Source: DATKYQ01 sp035528415
Lineage (GTDB): Bacteria > Myxococcota > B64-G9
NCBI GenBank assembly: GCA_035528415.1
Contig: DATKYQ010000081.1
Location: 1-64,000 of the forward strand
Direction: 5' to 3'
Length of the DNA stretch: 64,000 nt
Positions 43,423-52,785 of this stretch are shown here, one piece after another (the first letter of the stretch is position 1; the number at the start of each line of letters is the position of its first letter). Position numbers and translations under genes: made by a program. The notes beneath the pieces were generated by a model. The model had not been told where the DNA came from, ran no database searches, and was given only the letters and a program-made list of their open reading frames with translations.

Positions 43423-44069
43423 TCCTCGGGGCCCTCCACGTACCGGGCGTAGATCTTGACGCTGCCGAGCAGCGCCTCGACCCACAGGGTGTAGATGTCC
43501 TGGTCGTCGTCAACCAGGTGAATGACCGCTTGCTCGGTCATGCCGGTCGGAAAACAGTACAGGTAGGCCCGTCCGGTAGTGACCCGGTCGTCCTGGTGCG
43601 CTACCCAGACGTCATCGATGGAGACGCCATCGGGCAGGCTGGCCTTCTTGGTTATCGGCCCCGCGAAGTCGGCAAATGAAGCGCGGGACTTCGGCTTCCA
43701 CATATCGCCGCTCTCAATGAACGAGCGGCCCATGAATCGCCGGGTGCGCTCATCTTCTTCAGCAGGCTGCAACTCACCGTCGCTCACCTGGGTCTTCTCG
43801 CGCTCGAGCAGGAACTTGTCCTCGGAGCTCTCGACCCAGTAGCTGTTCTCGTCCAGGTCGAAAACCACACGAAAGGGAGAGTTCTTCCTGGCCGCCAGAT
43901 CGTAGGTGTAGCGAATGGCGCCGGCCAGCCTGGAGGCCGAAGTCTTGAGGTTCATGCCGGTTATATTGCTGACCGAGGGGATCACCATGGAGATGATCAT
44001 CACCATCAGCGAGATGGTGATAACCAGCTCAATCAGCGTGAAACCGTGATTTCGCATCCTGCCAGCCAT
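43419..44069 (-). CDS. gspH: type II secretion minor pseudopilin GspH
   Basis: A 216-residue minor pseudopilin. The class III signal is RNHG-FTLIELVITISLMVMI, with Glu at +5. A GspH-type region follows (LAGAIRYTYDLAARKNSPFRVVFDLDENSYWV compares with the family's strand-turn-strand after the first helix). It is longer than the ~170 residues usual for GspH because of a charged insert near residue 90. It lies 27 bases after gspG. Confidence 0.85.
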   Translation of the reverse strand: MAGRMRNHGFTLIELVITISLMVMIISMVIPSVSNITGMNLKTSASRLAGAIRYTYDLAARKNSPFRVVFDLDENSYWVESSEDKFLLEREKTQVSDGELQPAEEDERTRRFMGRSFIESGDMWKPKSRASFADFAGPITKKASLPDGVSIDDVWVAHQDDRVTTGRAYLYCFPTGMTEQAVIHLVDDDQDIYTLWVEALLGSVKIYARYVEGPEE

Positions 44070-44096
44070 GCGGCTCTCCGTTGCCGTCCACTATCC

Positions 44097-44504
44097 TTAC
44101 TGTTCGAGGGTCAGGTCTTTGTCGAAACCCTCCCCACCCGAGGCGCCGTCGGCCCCGAAGGACTTGATGGAGTACGAGCGGGCGTTATTGCGCACGTACT
44201 GGAACTCGTTGTCCCACATGTCCTTGGGGAGACTTTTCATCACACCCTGGGTGACCAGGATCTGTAGCCCCTCCTCGGTGGATGGATAGGACACCGCCCT
44301 GATCTTGAAGGCGTCCAGGGCTTCCTCGATGTTGTGCATCTGGATCTTGGTCCCGTCCACCTTGGCCTGCTCCTGCTGTCTGACGAAGAAGACCGTAATC
44401 AGGGTTGCCATCATGCCCATGATGGCGATGACGACCATGATCTCGATTAAAGTCATGCCCCGCATATCCCTGGCCACCATCCGAAGCTGATTGTTCTTTT
44501 TCAT
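44097..44504 (-). CDS. gspG: type II secretion major pseudopilin GspG
   Basis: A 135-residue major pseudopilin. The class III signal is MRG-MTLIEIMVVIAIMGMMATL with Met at +1 and Glu at +5. The body follows the family (KVDGTKIQMHNIEEALDAFKI, YPSTEEGLQILV and the DMWDNEFQYV strand). The C-terminal loop (FGADGASGGEGFD) corresponds to the calcium-binding loop that stabilises GspG in characterised systems. It begins a block of five pseudopilin genes, after lspA. Confidence 0.92.
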   Translation of the reverse strand: MKKNNQLRMVARDMRGMTLIEIMVVIAIMGMMATLITVFFVRQQEQAKVDGTKIQMHNIEEALDAFKIRAVSYPSTEEGLQILVTQGVMKSLPKDMWDNEFQYVRNNARSYSIKSFGADGASGGEGFDKDLTLEQ

Positions 44505-44550
44505 TTTGTATCCTCCGGTTCTCTTTTACATTACCGTTCTGAATAACTGG

Positions 44551-45099
44551 TTAGGCTTCTTCTTCACGCGGCCGTCTCCGCCAGCTTCGGTAGAGATAAC
44601 CGACCAGGATCAAGGAACCCGCCGTGATCGACATGTCCGCCAGGTTGAACGTCGGCCAGTGGGCTCGGCCCGCCCAGGAGACGTCGATGAAATCCATTAC
44701 CTCGCCTCTTGCCAGGCGATCGGCCAGGTTGGAGATCGCTCCCCCGAGTATCAACCCCAGCGATATCGAGGTGGTCCTGGACCAGCCGAGTGTGCGCACG
44801 GCAAAGGTGACGATCGCCAAGATTGCCAACATGCCCAGGGCCAGCAACACCGGCAGACGCAAATCGTCCGGGAGGTTTGCGAAAAGCCCGAAAGCTCCGT
44901 GCGGGTTGGCCCGAAGCTGCAGCTCGAAAAAACCCGGAACCAGTTGCAGCGGGCGGCCGGGTGCCAGGAGCGAGACTGCGATCCATTTGCTGATCTGGTC
45001 CAGCAGGCCGGCGGTCAGGCCGACCGCCAGCACGATGACGGCGTGATAGACCGGGTACCCAACTTTATCCCGGCCGGGGGTTTGTGGATCGCGTTTCAA
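44551..45099 (-). CDS. lspA: lipoprotein signal peptidase (signal peptidase II)
   Basis: A 182-residue inner-membrane aspartyl protease that cleaves prolipoprotein signal peptides after lipidation. Four membrane helices are evident. The catalytic motifs are both present: ISNLADRLARGEVMDFID near residue 122 and FNLADMSI near 151, which supply the two aspartates. It lies inside the type II secretion operon between gspF and gspG, 4 bases from gspF. The linkage may be chance, but the neighbourhood encodes many lipoproteins. Confidence 0.92.
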   Translation of the reverse strand: MKRDPQTPGRDKVGYPVYHAVIVLAVGLTAGLLDQISKWIAVSLLAPGRPLQLVPGFFELQLRANPHGAFGLFANLPDDLRLPVLLALGMLAILAIVTFAVRTLGWSRTTSISLGLILGGAISNLADRLARGEVMDFIDVSWAGRAHWPTFNLADMSITAGSLILVGYLYRSWRRRPREEEA

Positions 45100-45103
45100 G
45101 GCA

Positions 45104-46321
45104 TCACCTTACGAACTCGTTGAGCTGCATGATAGGCAGCAGGATCGACAAGACCATGAAGGCAACGGCGCCACCCATGAAGACGATCATCAGCGGCTCG
45201 AGCAGCGTAGTTAAGGCGTTGATGCGGTTCTCGGCCTGGTCCTGGTAGCTTTCGGCAACGCTGTTCAGCATCTCTTCGAGCTGGCCCGAGCGCTCTCCCA
45301 CTGCGATCATGTGGATCACCAGGGGGGGAAACTCTCCGCTGCGCCTGAGCGGGGCGGCGATGCTCTCGCCCTCCTTGATGCTGTCGCGGGCGTCGTCGAT
45401 GGCCCGTGCCAGGATTTTGTTATTGACAATCGAGCGCACGATCGAAAGAGCCGTCAAGAGCGGCACGCCGCTTACCAGCAGCGTCGACAAGGTCTTTGCG
45501 AAGCGCGAGATGGCGAGCATGCGAATGATCTTACCGGCGATGGGCATATCCAGCCTGAAGCGATCCCAGCGCCGGCGCCCTCGTTCGGTCTTGATGTACT
45601 GGATCAGGCCGATGATGCCCAGCACCAGCAACACTAAAATCAGCCACCAGTAATCCCTGAAGAAGTTGGCCATTCCCAGGAGCACCTTGGTCGGCAAGGG
45701 CAGGGCTGCCTTGCGGTCGGCGAAGATCTTGGTGATCTTTGGTATGACGACGAGCATCAGAATGGTCAAAATGCCCATCCCGATCATTACCATGATTGCC
45801 GGGTAGGTCATCGTGCCGATCACCTTGGAACGCAGCTTCGCTTGGCCCTCGGTGAAATCCGCCAGACGGTTGAGGACCACATCGAGAGCGCCCGACGACT
45901 CGCCGGCGCGGATCATGTTGCAATACAGTTCGGGGAAGACCTTGGGATGGTGGCCCATGGCGTCCGCCAGCGAACTGCCCTCGTTGACCCGCTGCTTGAC
46001 CTGTGCCGTGACCATCTTTAAAGTCTGGTTCTCGGCTTGATCGATGACCGCGCTGAGGCTCTCGACCAATGTCACGCCGGCCTTGAGCAGGGTTGCCAGT
46101 TGGCGCGTGATCACGGACAGCTCGCGGGTCGATACTCGCGCCGTCAGTTTATTCAGATTGATCTCGCCGCGCTTGGCGCGTTCTTGCTGCTGCTCGATCT
46201 CCGTCGGAAAGACGCCGTCCTTGCGCAGCAGAGATTGCAGGGTGCGGATGCCGTCCGCGTTGCGAATACCGCTTACGGCCTTGCCTGAACTGGTTACACC
46301 CTTGTAGTGGTAGACGGCCAT
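45104..46321 (-). CDS. gspF: type II secretion inner-membrane platform protein GspF
   Basis: A 405-residue polytopic protein with two GspF domains, each about 120 residues, starting with cytoplasmic helical regions (SVITRQLATLLKAGVTLVESL; RFAKTLSTLLVSGVPLLTAL). Three membrane helices are seen: PAIMVMIGMGILTILMLVVI, WLILVLLVLGIIGLIQ and FMGGAVAFMVLSILLPI. It anchors the pseudopilus and couples to GspE. Length and layout are standard. It sits six bases after gspE. Confidence 0.93.
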   Translation of the reverse strand: MAVYHYKGVTSSGKAVSGIRNADGIRTLQSLLRKDGVFPTEIEQQQERAKRGEINLNKLTARVSTRELSVITRQLATLLKAGVTLVESLSAVIDQAENQTLKMVTAQVKQRVNEGSSLADAMGHHPKVFPELYCNMIRAGESSGALDVVLNRLADFTEGQAKLRSKVIGTMTYPAIMVMIGMGILTILMLVVIPKITKIFADRKAALPLPTKVLLGMANFFRDYWWLILVLLVLGIIGLIQYIKTERGRRRWDRFRLDMPIAGKIIRMLAISRFAKTLSTLLVSGVPLLTALSIVRSIVNNKILARAIDDARDSIKEGESIAAPLRRSGEFPPLVIHMIAVGERSGQLEEMLNSVAESYQDQAENRINALTTLLEPLMIVFMGGAVAFMVLSILLPIMQLNEFVR

Positions 46322-46327
46322 GATAGC

Positions 46328-48043
46328 TTAGAACGTATCCTCCTGGGTTACCCTGAGAACTTCCTCGAGCGTTGTGATGCCCCGCGCTATCTTGTCGGCT
46401 CCGTCCTCGCGCAGGGTAAGCATGCCCTTGGACATGGCGGCGTGTTTGATCGTACCGGAGTCCGTGTTCTTGAGCACCAGCCCGCGGATGTCGTCGTCGA
46501 CCACCAGAAGCTCGTAAATTCCCAAACGGCCGAGGTATCCGGTCTTGAAGCACTTGGAGCAGCCGACGGCCTTGTAGATCAACTCGGGCATCTGAACTCC
46601 GTCGTCACGCAGCCCCAGCTTGTTCCATTCGTCCCTGGTAGGTTTAACTTGCTTACGACAGTGGGGGCACATGGTGCGCACCAGGCGTTGGGCCAGGATG
46701 GCCACCAGGGATGACGCCGCCAGGAACGGTTCGACGCCCATGTCGACCAGGCGCGTGACGGCTCCGGCGGAGTCGTTGGTGTGCACGGTCGAGAAGACCA
46801 GGTGGCCGGTCAGCGAGGCCTGGATGGCGATCTCGGCCGTAGGCAGGTCGCGTATCTCGCCCACCATGATCACGTCGGGATCCTGGCGCAGGAATGAGCG
46901 CAGGACGTTGGAAAAGGAAAGATTGATCTTTTCGTTGACGTGGATCTGGGCGATGCCCGGCAACTGGTACTCGACGGGATCCTCGACGGTCAGGATGTTG
47001 ATCTCGGGCGTGTTGATCTTGGTCAAAGCCGCGTAGAGGGTCGTCGTCTTGCCGCTGCCGGTCGGGCCGGTGACCAGAACAATGCCGTGACTGAGGTGAA
47101 TGAGCTGGTTCATCTTGCGCAGGTTGCCCTCGTTCATCCCCAGCTCGTTCAAATCGAGCAACACGGCCGTCTTGTCCAGCAGGCGCATGACCACGCGCTC
47201 ACCCTGCACGGTGGGAACCGTGCTCAGGCGGATGTCGATGTCGCGCCCGGCCAACTTGATGCGGATGCGGCCGTCCTGTGGCAGGCGCTTCTCGGCGATG
47301 TTGAGCCCGCCCATGATCTTCACCCGCGAGGTGATGCTCGACTGAAAACGCTTCGGCGTGCGCAGGATCTCGTAGAGTATACCGTCGCGGCGGAAGCGCA
47401 CCGAGATGTCTCTTTCCATCGGCTCGATGTGGATGTCGGAGCAGCGCTCCTTGACGGCCTGGAAGAGCAGCGAGTTCACCAGCCGGATGATGGGCGCCTC
47501 GTCCGAGGCATCCAGCAGATCTTCCGGTTCTTCCAGTTCCTGTGCCAGCGAGTCGAGATCGGTTTCTTCGAGGTCGTCCACCAGCGCCTCGGCCTCGCCG
47601 GCCGCTCGGTCGTAGAGGCGGTTGATGCCGTTGAGAATGATCTGACCGACGGCCAGCACAGGCCTGATGGGCTGGCCGAGCAACACCCTGACATCGTCCA
47701 GGGCGAAGGTGTTCAGCGGATCGGCCACGGCGACGATGACTTCCTCGCCATTTTGGCCCAGGGGCAGGACGAGTTGCTGCTTGGCGAAGTTGATCGGTAT
47801 GCGGCGCACAAGTTCAGGGTCGACCCCGTCGATGTCGATGTCGTCGACCACCGGCAGGTCGAGCTGGGCCGCCAGTGCGTGAACCACGTCCTCCGCCGAA
47901 GCGGCCTTGATCGAGACCAGGATCTCTCCGATCCTGCCTCCACGCTCGGCCTGCGTGGCAAGTGCCTGTTCGAGTTTCTCCTCGTCGAAGCCCGTCTGCT
48001 CGAGAAGGATCTGACCGAGCTTTCTGGTGTCGCCCATCGTCAT
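46328..48043 (-). CDS. gspE: type II secretion ATPase GspE
   Basis: A 571-residue cytoplasmic ATPase powering pseudopilus assembly. The N-terminal ~150 residues are an MshEN/GspE_N domain (KLGQILLEQTGF at the start). The ATPase core has Walker A GPTGSGKTTT near residue 327, an Asp box, and Walker B QDPDVIMVGEIRD near 389. A zinc-binding tetracysteine module CPHC...CSKC (about 455-492) identifies GspE rather than PilT. The first ATG is at 48043, but GGGAG stands nine bases before a second ATG at 48037, which may be the true start. It overlaps no neighbour; gspD ends 11 bases upstream. Confidence 0.94.
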   Translation of the reverse strand: MTMGDTRKLGQILLEQTGFDEEKLEQALATQAERGGRIGEILVSIKAASAEDVVHALAAQLDLPVVDDIDIDGVDPELVRRIPINFAKQQLVLPLGQNGEEVIVAVADPLNTFALDDVRVLLGQPIRPVLAVGQIILNGINRLYDRAAGEAEALVDDLEETDLDSLAQELEEPEDLLDASDEAPIIRLVNSLLFQAVKERCSDIHIEPMERDISVRFRRDGILYEILRTPKRFQSSITSRVKIMGGLNIAEKRLPQDGRIRIKLAGRDIDIRLSTVPTVQGERVVMRLLDKTAVLLDLNELGMNEGNLRKMNQLIHLSHGIVLVTGPTGSGKTTTLYAALTKINTPEINILTVEDPVEYQLPGIAQIHVNEKINLSFSNVLRSFLRQDPDVIMVGEIRDLPTAEIAIQASLTGHLVFSTVHTNDSAGAVTRLVDMGVEPFLAASSLVAILAQRLVRTMCPHCRKQVKPTRDEWNKLGLRDDGVQMPELIYKAVGCSKCFKTGYLGRLGIYELLVVDDDIRGLVLKNTDSGTIKHAAMSKGMLTLREDGADKIARGITTLEEVLRVTQEDTF

Positions 48044-48054
48044 CGGCTCCCGTT

Positions 48055-50889
48055 CTACTCCACTTCCAGGCGGCTACCGTGCTCGGCGGGTTTTTCCGTC
48101 GCCCCGGGTGCTTCCGGGGGTTGCTCGGGCTGGTCCGGCGCGGCCTCTTTGGTTGTCGTCGGGACGGCCGCTGCGCCGGCATCTCCAGCGGGACCTTTAC
48201 CTGCCGTCGGCTGGGGAGTTACTACGATTTCCTTGCCCGTTCCCTGACCGCCGTTCTCGATCTTGGAAAGCTCTTTAGTGAGAGTAATATGGATGTCGGC
48301 CAGCGGACCGTGCCGCTTGCGAAAGTCGATAAAGGATCTGTACTCGGGCCCCTCTCCGTAGAAACGCTCGATGAACTCCTTACGCTCTGCCATCTTGCGC
48401 TCGAAAATGGCCCTGAAATCTTCGGGGCCTTCGATCACGTGGGGCGTCAGGAACAGAAGCAGGTTGGTTTTCGTTTTTTGCTTCTTGCGCGTGCGGAAGA
48501 ACCAGCCCAGTACGGGAATGTCGCCGAGCACCGGGATCTTCGTCTCGCCAATGTCGAGCTTCTCGCGGATCAGGCCTCCGATGACGACGGTTTGCTCGTT
48601 CTGGACCTCGACCACCGTCTTGGCCGAGCGCTTGGTGGTGGTCGGGCCGAGAGGGTTGGAGGTGTCCTTGACCTCGCTCAGTTCTTCTTCCAACTCCAGC
48701 CTGATCATGTTGCCCTCGTTGATCTGCGGCTTGATCTTCAGTGTCAGCCCGACCTCCTGGCGGTTGATGGATCCCATGCCCATGCCTCCCAGCATACCCC
48801 CCAGGCCGCCCAGGCCGCCCAAGCCGCTACCTATGCCCGAGGTGGCGCTGGTGCCCGCCAGCGAGGCCAACCCGGACAGCGAGCTAAGGCCGCCGCCCCC
48901 GTAGCCCCCGTAGCCGCCGGGCATGGGGATGTTTTCGCCGACCTTGATCTCGGCCTCCTCGTTATCCGAGGTCAGGATGTGCGGCGTGCTGAGCACGTTT
49001 ACGTTGGAGTCGGTCTGCAGCGCCTGAAGCATGACGCCGAAGGAAGGCAGCGCGATGCCGGCTAAAATGCTGTCCTCGCCCGCCAACGCGGGGCCCTGGA
49101 TACCGCCCAAGAAGCCCAGCAGGCTGATGTTGGGCGCCAGCGAGTTGAAGTTGGATCCCTGCGCCTTGAACTGGCTGCCGAAGAACAGCGGCACTCTCTC
49201 GCCGGCGATTTGCGCGGCGGCTCCGGTGTGAAAAGTGAGGCCGGTCTCCTTTGAAGTGTCCAGGTTGACTTCCATGATGACCGCCTCGACGAAGACCTGG
49301 TGCCGGGGGATGTCCAGCTTCTTGATCACCTTCAGCATGCTCTTGAAATCGTTGGGGTTGGCGACGATGACCAGCGAGTTGGTCGCCTTGTCGGAGGTCA
49401 CCTTGACCTCGCCCTGGAACAGCTCGGCTGCCTTGGGCGCCCCCCCTGCCTGTCCCCTGCCCTTGCCGCGCGCCGCTGGCGACACGCTGCGCCGGCCGCC
49501 TGGAGTTCCCGTGGCCAGCGAAGTCAGCGTGGAGGCCAACTCCTCGGACTCGGCGTGCTCCAGGTAGATCACCTGGATCTGGCCCTCGCCGGGGATGGGA
49601 ACGTCGATCTGCTTGATCAAGTCTTCGATCTTGGAAAAGGCCCGGGCCGCCGCCACCAGGATCAACTTGTTGGTTCGTTCGTCGGCGATGACTTTTGAGA
49701 GTGTGACTCCGCCCTCTTCCCCGGATTCCGCTAGGCCGCTCGAGGGCACGGTGCTCTTGCTTCGTCCGGGGCGCACCGGCTGAATGCGATGGCTCTGGGT
49801 ACGGCCGCCGGCGGTTCCTCCCTTCTGGCCGAAGATTTCCTCCAGGGTCTGGGCCAACGCGGTGGCTTCGGCGTATTCCACCTGGACCACGCGGATCTCT
49901 TCCTGGCCCAGGGGCGTATCGAGCTGCTTGAGTATCTCCAACAGGCGGTGCATGTTGTTGCCGGTGTCGGAGATGATCAGTGTGTTGGTCGGGGCGTAGG
50001 GGAAGCTGTCGCCGTCCTTGCTGGTCAGTTGCTTGACAGTGCCGTTGACCGTGTTGGCGTCTACGTACATGAGCTGTACGACCCGGGTGACCATCAGGTC
50101 GAGAGCCGGGATGTCGACCTTCTCGCCGATGAAGGTGGGGATGGTATCCTTGGTGGCGTCCCTCTTCATCTGAATCTTAAAGAAGTTACCGACCTTCACG
50201 ACCGTCATGTTGTTGACGTTGAGCGCGGACAGGAATGCCCGGTAGGCCTCTTCGGCCGTGACCGGCGTGTTGGATAAAATAGTGATCTTGCCGCCGCGGA
50301 TGCTGTCACCGATGATGAAGTTCTTGCAGGTTTGCTTGCTGATCCACTGGACGATTTCGAGCACTTCGGCTTCGTTGAAGTTCATCATCACCCGCATGCT
50401 GGGGGGCAGCGGGCGGCACTTCTTCTCTTTGGTTGACACCTTGGATTTGGCGCCCGCGCTCTTTTGGGAACCTTCAGCGCTGTCTTTATCGGCGCCGGTT
50501 TGTGTCGAATCGTCGCCACGCAGGCGGCGGGTCGGGGAGCCGGGCCCGTTAGCGCGAGGCGGCGTTGACAACTTACCAGCGGGCATCGGGCTGCGCAGCT
50601 TCCCTGCCGGTTGGATGCCCCGGCGCAGCCCCGGCTTGATTGGCTTGATGCGCGATGATCCAGGCGAAGGGCGAAACGCCGGTGTGCGCTTCAGCTTCTT
50701 GATGCCCTTCATCTTGGTGGTCACAGGGCGTTCCGGCTCGCTTTTCTCCTGCGCGAGCAGTAGCGCCCGGTCATTTACGCTGTTGCCGCTTTCGCCGTCG
50801 TTACCGTGGTCAGCGCGAGCGGGGTTTGGCGCGCCGGTGAGCAGACCAAGAAGGGCGATGGTTACAGAAACAGAGTGCACGATGTTCAT
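48055..50889 (-). CDS. gspD: type II secretion outer-membrane secretin GspD
   Basis: A 944-residue secretin forming the outer-membrane channel. After the signal peptide a basic, proline-rich extension of ~130 residues (SPMPAGKLSTPPRANGPGSP) precedes the N0 domain, which starts around RVMMNFNEAEVLEIVQWISK. N1, N2 and N3 follow, with VQVEYAEATALAQTLEEIFG and IQVIYLEHAESEELASTLTS. The secretin barrel holds VGENIPMPGGYGGYG and ends with VVIGGLIREK and VPVLGDIPVLGWFFR, the conserved secretin C-terminal motif. A Gly/Met-rich loop (GLGGLGGMLGGMGMG) lies in the gate region. At 944 residues it is far longer than the ~650 of E. coli GspD because of the N-terminal extension and inserts. Confidence 0.94.
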   Translation of the reverse strand: MNIVHSVSVTIALLGLLTGAPNPARADHGNDGESGNSVNDRALLLAQEKSEPERPVTTKMKGIKKLKRTPAFRPSPGSSRIKPIKPGLRRGIQPAGKLRSPMPAGKLSTPPRANGPGSPTRRLRGDDSTQTGADKDSAEGSQKSAGAKSKVSTKEKKCRPLPPSMRVMMNFNEAEVLEIVQWISKQTCKNFIIGDSIRGGKITILSNTPVTAEEAYRAFLSALNVNNMTVVKVGNFFKIQMKRDATKDTIPTFIGEKVDIPALDLMVTRVVQLMYVDANTVNGTVKQLTSKDGDSFPYAPTNTLIISDTGNNMHRLLEILKQLDTPLGQEEIRVVQVEYAEATALAQTLEEIFGQKGGTAGGRTQSHRIQPVRPGRSKSTVPSSGLAESGEEGGVTLSKVIADERTNKLILVAAARAFSKIEDLIKQIDVPIPGEGQIQVIYLEHAESEELASTLTSLATGTPGGRRSVSPAARGKGRGQAGGAPKAAELFQGEVKVTSDKATNSLVIVANPNDFKSMLKVIKKLDIPRHQVFVEAVIMEVNLDTSKETGLTFHTGAAAQIAGERVPLFFGSQFKAQGSNFNSLAPNISLLGFLGGIQGPALAGEDSILAGIALPSFGVMLQALQTDSNVNVLSTPHILTSDNEEAEIKVGENIPMPGGYGGYGGGGLSSLSGLASLAGTSATSGIGSGLGGLGGLGGMLGGMGMGSINRQEVGLTLKIKPQINEGNMIRLELEEELSEVKDTSNPLGPTTTKRSAKTVVEVQNEQTVVIGGLIREKLDIGETKIPVLGDIPVLGWFFRTRKKQKTKTNLLLFLTPHVIEGPEDFRAIFERKMAERKEFIERFYGEGPEYRSFIDFRKRHGPLADIHITLTKELSKIENGGQGTGKEIVVTPQPTAGKGPAGDAGAAAVPTTTKEAAPDQPEQPPEAPGATEKPAEHGSRLEVE

Positions 50890-50903
50890 GGCTGGATACC
50901 TTT

Positions 50904-51830
50904 CTACTCTATCTTGTAGCTGAGCTTCTTGGATGTGCCGCGACGGGTGACTTCGATGTCGACGGAACTCGCGCTCTTGAGTTTCTGGTAGATCTCGAGC
51001 GCCTTGTCCGGGCTGTTGATTGCATAGCCGTTGATCTTGTGAATAATGTCGCCGTTCTGGATGCCGAGCTTGCTGTAAACGGAGCCCGGCCTGATGGCGA
51101 ACAACTTGAAGCCGTTGGCCTCGCCGTTTTTGAAAGACGGGACGATGCGGGCCTGCATGGCGATGTTATTGAGGTTCGATAAAGTCTTGTCGATCTCGCT
51201 GCGGTCGATGGTCCAGGAGTCTTTACCGCTTTTCTTGATGCCCTTGCCGAGAGCGGATTCCGCACGGCCGTGGGGGTTTGTATCCTTTTGCCCGGGTCTC
51301 TTGGGATTGGCCTTCTCCTGGAGTTCGAGGTACTCGTTTGCTCCGTTGCGATTGATTACCACCTTGCGCGAGAGAATGGCCACCAGCCGGGCCTCGTCCA
51401 TCAGGTCGTCATGGATGCGATAGACATCGGTCTCCGACGAGGTCAGGTCGGTGATCATGGCCATCGACCACTTGTGGTCGGAGGCAACCACTGTTCCGAC
51501 CAGCGCGGCCCTGAGATCGCTGGGCTGGCCCTCGCCCGACAACAGATCCTTGGCGCCCTCGTCCGAAATATCCGGCCCGGAGTTCTCGGGGACGGGTTCG
51601 GCCATGGCCGAGTTGAAGTAGTTACGCTCGATAATGACCTGGTTGTCGTCGGAAATTTTATTTTGGTAGTTGGCGAACTGTTTGTTCTTAGAGCCATGTA
51701 CAGCGAACGATGGTAAAGCACGCAGCTTGTGGGCGACGACTACGTTGATGGTTCCGGCCAGCAGCCATGCGCCCAGGGCTAGAAACAGCAGGTTGACGGT
51801 CCAGAAATATTTCTTCATTAATGTTTCCAT
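50904..51830 (-). CDS. gspC: type II secretion protein GspC with PDZ domain
   Basis: A 308-residue inner-membrane protein that connects the platform to the secretin. A short N terminus leads to one membrane helix (VNLLFLALGAWLLAGTINVVV), then the homology region (SGEGQPSDLRAALVGTVVAS and YRIHDDLMDEARLVAILSRKVVI) that binds GspD N0. A C-terminal PDZ domain (FKLFAIRPGSVYSKLGIQNG) is thought to help select substrates. ATG 51830 is preceded by GAGGCGG; other in-frame starts are ATG 51818 and the frame from 51851. It is the first gene of the gsp operon. Confidence 0.88.
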   Translation of the reverse strand: METLMKKYFWTVNLLFLALGAWLLAGTINVVVAHKLRALPSFAVHGSKNKQFANYQNKISDDNQVIIERNYFNSAMAEPVPENSGPDISDEGAKDLLSGEGQPSDLRAALVGTVVASDHKWSMAMITDLTSSETDVYRIHDDLMDEARLVAILSRKVVINRNGANEYLELQEKANPKRPGQKDTNPHGRAESALGKGIKKSGKDSWTIDRSEIDKTLSNLNNIAMQARIVPSFKNGEANGFKLFAIRPGSVYSKLGIQNGDIIHKINGYAINSPDKALEIYQKLKSASSVDIEVTRRGTSKKLSYKIE

Positions 51831-52035
51831 AAGCTTGCCGCCTCGTTGCAATCCTTCTTACATCATTCACAGAGCAAGCCGCATGCCAAACGCCACACCA
51901 ATCGACAATGTCTGCCGGTGTTCGCAACAAATTGAAATAAATGGATAAAATAAAAAGGAAAATCCGAAGCCCGCGCCTCGCGAACGGCGCCCGCTGGACA
52001 AAATGACAAGTCCCGAGCCATTGCCCGGCGGTATT

Positions 52036-52048
52036 TGACATATTGTCA
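52036..52048. promoter_or_regulatory. TGACA-TAT-TGTCA inverted repeat upstream of gspC
   Basis: Perfect five-base arms with a three-base centre, about 200 bases ahead of gspC in the gap 51831-52088. It resembles dimeric regulator sites, but it also contains TTGACA (52035-52040), so chance is possible. I saw no good sigma70 promoter elsewhere in this gap. Confidence 0.3.
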
Positions 52049-52088
52049 GAAATGCCCGGGCCAGAATATTGAAAAAACTGTTCCGGAC

Positions 52089-52676
52089 TTAGTGAGGGGA
52101 TGTCGCCTTCTCGGTTCTTCTGACCGCTTTTCTTGCCGATCTGCCGGGGAAAAGCTCTATGGCGCTGTCCACGAGGTCGTCCTTTGTTTTTCTGAGGGTA
52201 TCGAAGTCGCGGACGACTCCATTCATGTTGCAGGTAATGCCTTCGTCGTTCAGCCAGGCGCCGGGATAGGTCACAAGCAGTTGGCGGATACATTGTCGGC
52301 GTTCCGGTGTCAGGTAAGCCATTACTTTTTTCTGCTCCTTCGTCTCCACGCAAACCGAATTGTCGAACTCTGCATCGCCGGTGACCAGCGCGCGAAGGTT
52401 GCGTTTTCCGGCCTGATGTTGCGCGATCATGATGCCCAGACCAAGCCTGGCCGGGAAAGCGATTCTGAAAATCGTCCGGCCGGGCCCTCGTTGTTTTTCG
52501 CTGGATTGTGACTCTACTGATAGCGAAAATCCCTGGATCTGACCGCGCAACACGCCTCCATCGTCGGTAAGCCCCAGGCGGCCGGCCGGCTCCGGTTCAC
52601 TTTTCTTTCTCAGCGCCAAGAACACGATGATAGACACAAGCACCAAGAATCCAACGACCGGAATCAACCAGGACAT
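52089..52676 (-). CDS. single-pass membrane protein of unknown function
   Basis: A 195-residue protein with one N-terminal membrane helix (WLIPVVGFLVLVSIIVFLAL) and a soluble domain of ~165 residues that I do not recognise (motifs LGLTDDGGVLRGQIQGFSLSV and LTPERRQCIRQLLVTYPGAWL). Topology is uncertain. ATG 52676 follows AAGGAGAAG. It lies just upstream of gspC on the same strand, with a ~260-base gap, so it may or may not be connected with secretion. It is divergent from the MshEN protein gene. Confidence 0.65.
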   Translation of the reverse strand: MSWLIPVVGFLVLVSIIVFLALRKKSEPEPAGRLGLTDDGGVLRGQIQGFSLSVESQSSEKQRGPGRTIFRIAFPARLGLGIMIAQHQAGKRNLRALVTGDAEFDNSVCVETKEQKKVMAYLTPERRQCIRQLLVTYPGAWLNDEGITCNMNGVVRDFDTLRKTKDDLVDSAIELFPGRSARKAVRRTEKATSPH

Positions 52677-52785
52677 GTGACTTCTCCTTGACACGGACCG
52701 GCACAAGGAACAGCATTCTCATGAACACGAACCGGGATAACATGCTGAACATTCAAGCTATACACACTATGAGGGGTGCGAAGTC

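Noticed and set aside
51831..52088. Sigma54 promoter for the gsp operon
   Set aside because: TGGCCCGGGCATTTCT on the minus strand lacks the GG-N10-GC spacing needed.
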